From: an uncultured Spirochaetaceae bacterium
GTDB lineage: Bacteria > Spirochaetota > Spirochaetia > Sphaerochaetales > Sphaerochaetaceae
Reading direction: 5' to 3'
DNA length: 5,246 nt
Assembly (NCBI GenBank): GCA_946410375.1
Contig: CAMKAB010000087.1
Location: 1-5,246, forward strand
Shown here piece after piece: positions 5,246-5,246 of the stretch. The notes under the pieces are model-generated. The model was given only the letters and a program-made list of their open reading frames with translations. It was not told the origin of the DNA and did no database searches. Position 1 is the first letter of the stretch. Every line of letters starts with the position of its first letter. The translations under genes and the position numbers were made by a program.

Positions 5246-5246
5246 T

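Overview
The window looks like chromosomal DNA of a spirochaete, most likely a Treponema-like species. This rests on a DUF4416 protein, a family I associate with Treponema and relatives, on an outer-membrane-barrel-like protein, and on codon use. It is inference from protein character, not a database match.

Left half (positions 1-3167, plus strand). The 3' part of a two-domain ABC permease of the iron(III)/FbpB type is followed by its ATPase of the FbpC/UgpC/MalK type. They form one transport operon; the first permease domain, and presumably a substrate-binding protein, lie outside the window. The 200 bp between the two genes hold a perfectly phased 51-bp tandem repeat (three full units and a partial fourth). 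It starts inside the last codons of the permease and carries a short hairpin in two of the units. A DUF4416 gene follows 125 bp after the ATPase. A strong bidirectional terminator (3229-3275) then separates this block from the right half.

Right half (3280-5246, minus strand, read right to left). First comes the C-terminal 196 residues of a probable outer-membrane beta-barrel protein that runs off the right edge; it has no start codon inside the window. Next are a VirB2/TrbC-like pilin with a signal peptide and two membrane segments, a decayed reading frame with two in-frame stops (possible DUF5618-like remnant), a VirB3-like inner-membrane protein, and a 65-residue membrane or lipoprotein with a polyproline tail that ends four bases before the terminator.

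The right half therefore resembles a small piece of a type IV secretion locus: pilin, VirB3 and perhaps a VirB7-sized lipoprotein. The VirB4 ATPase that normally follows VirB3 is missing; the module instead stops at the terminator facing DUF4416. Either the rest of the machine is encoded elsewhere or this is an eroded or repurposed remnant. The least explained items are the 51-bp repeat array in the transporter operon and the orphan VirB2-VirB3 module.
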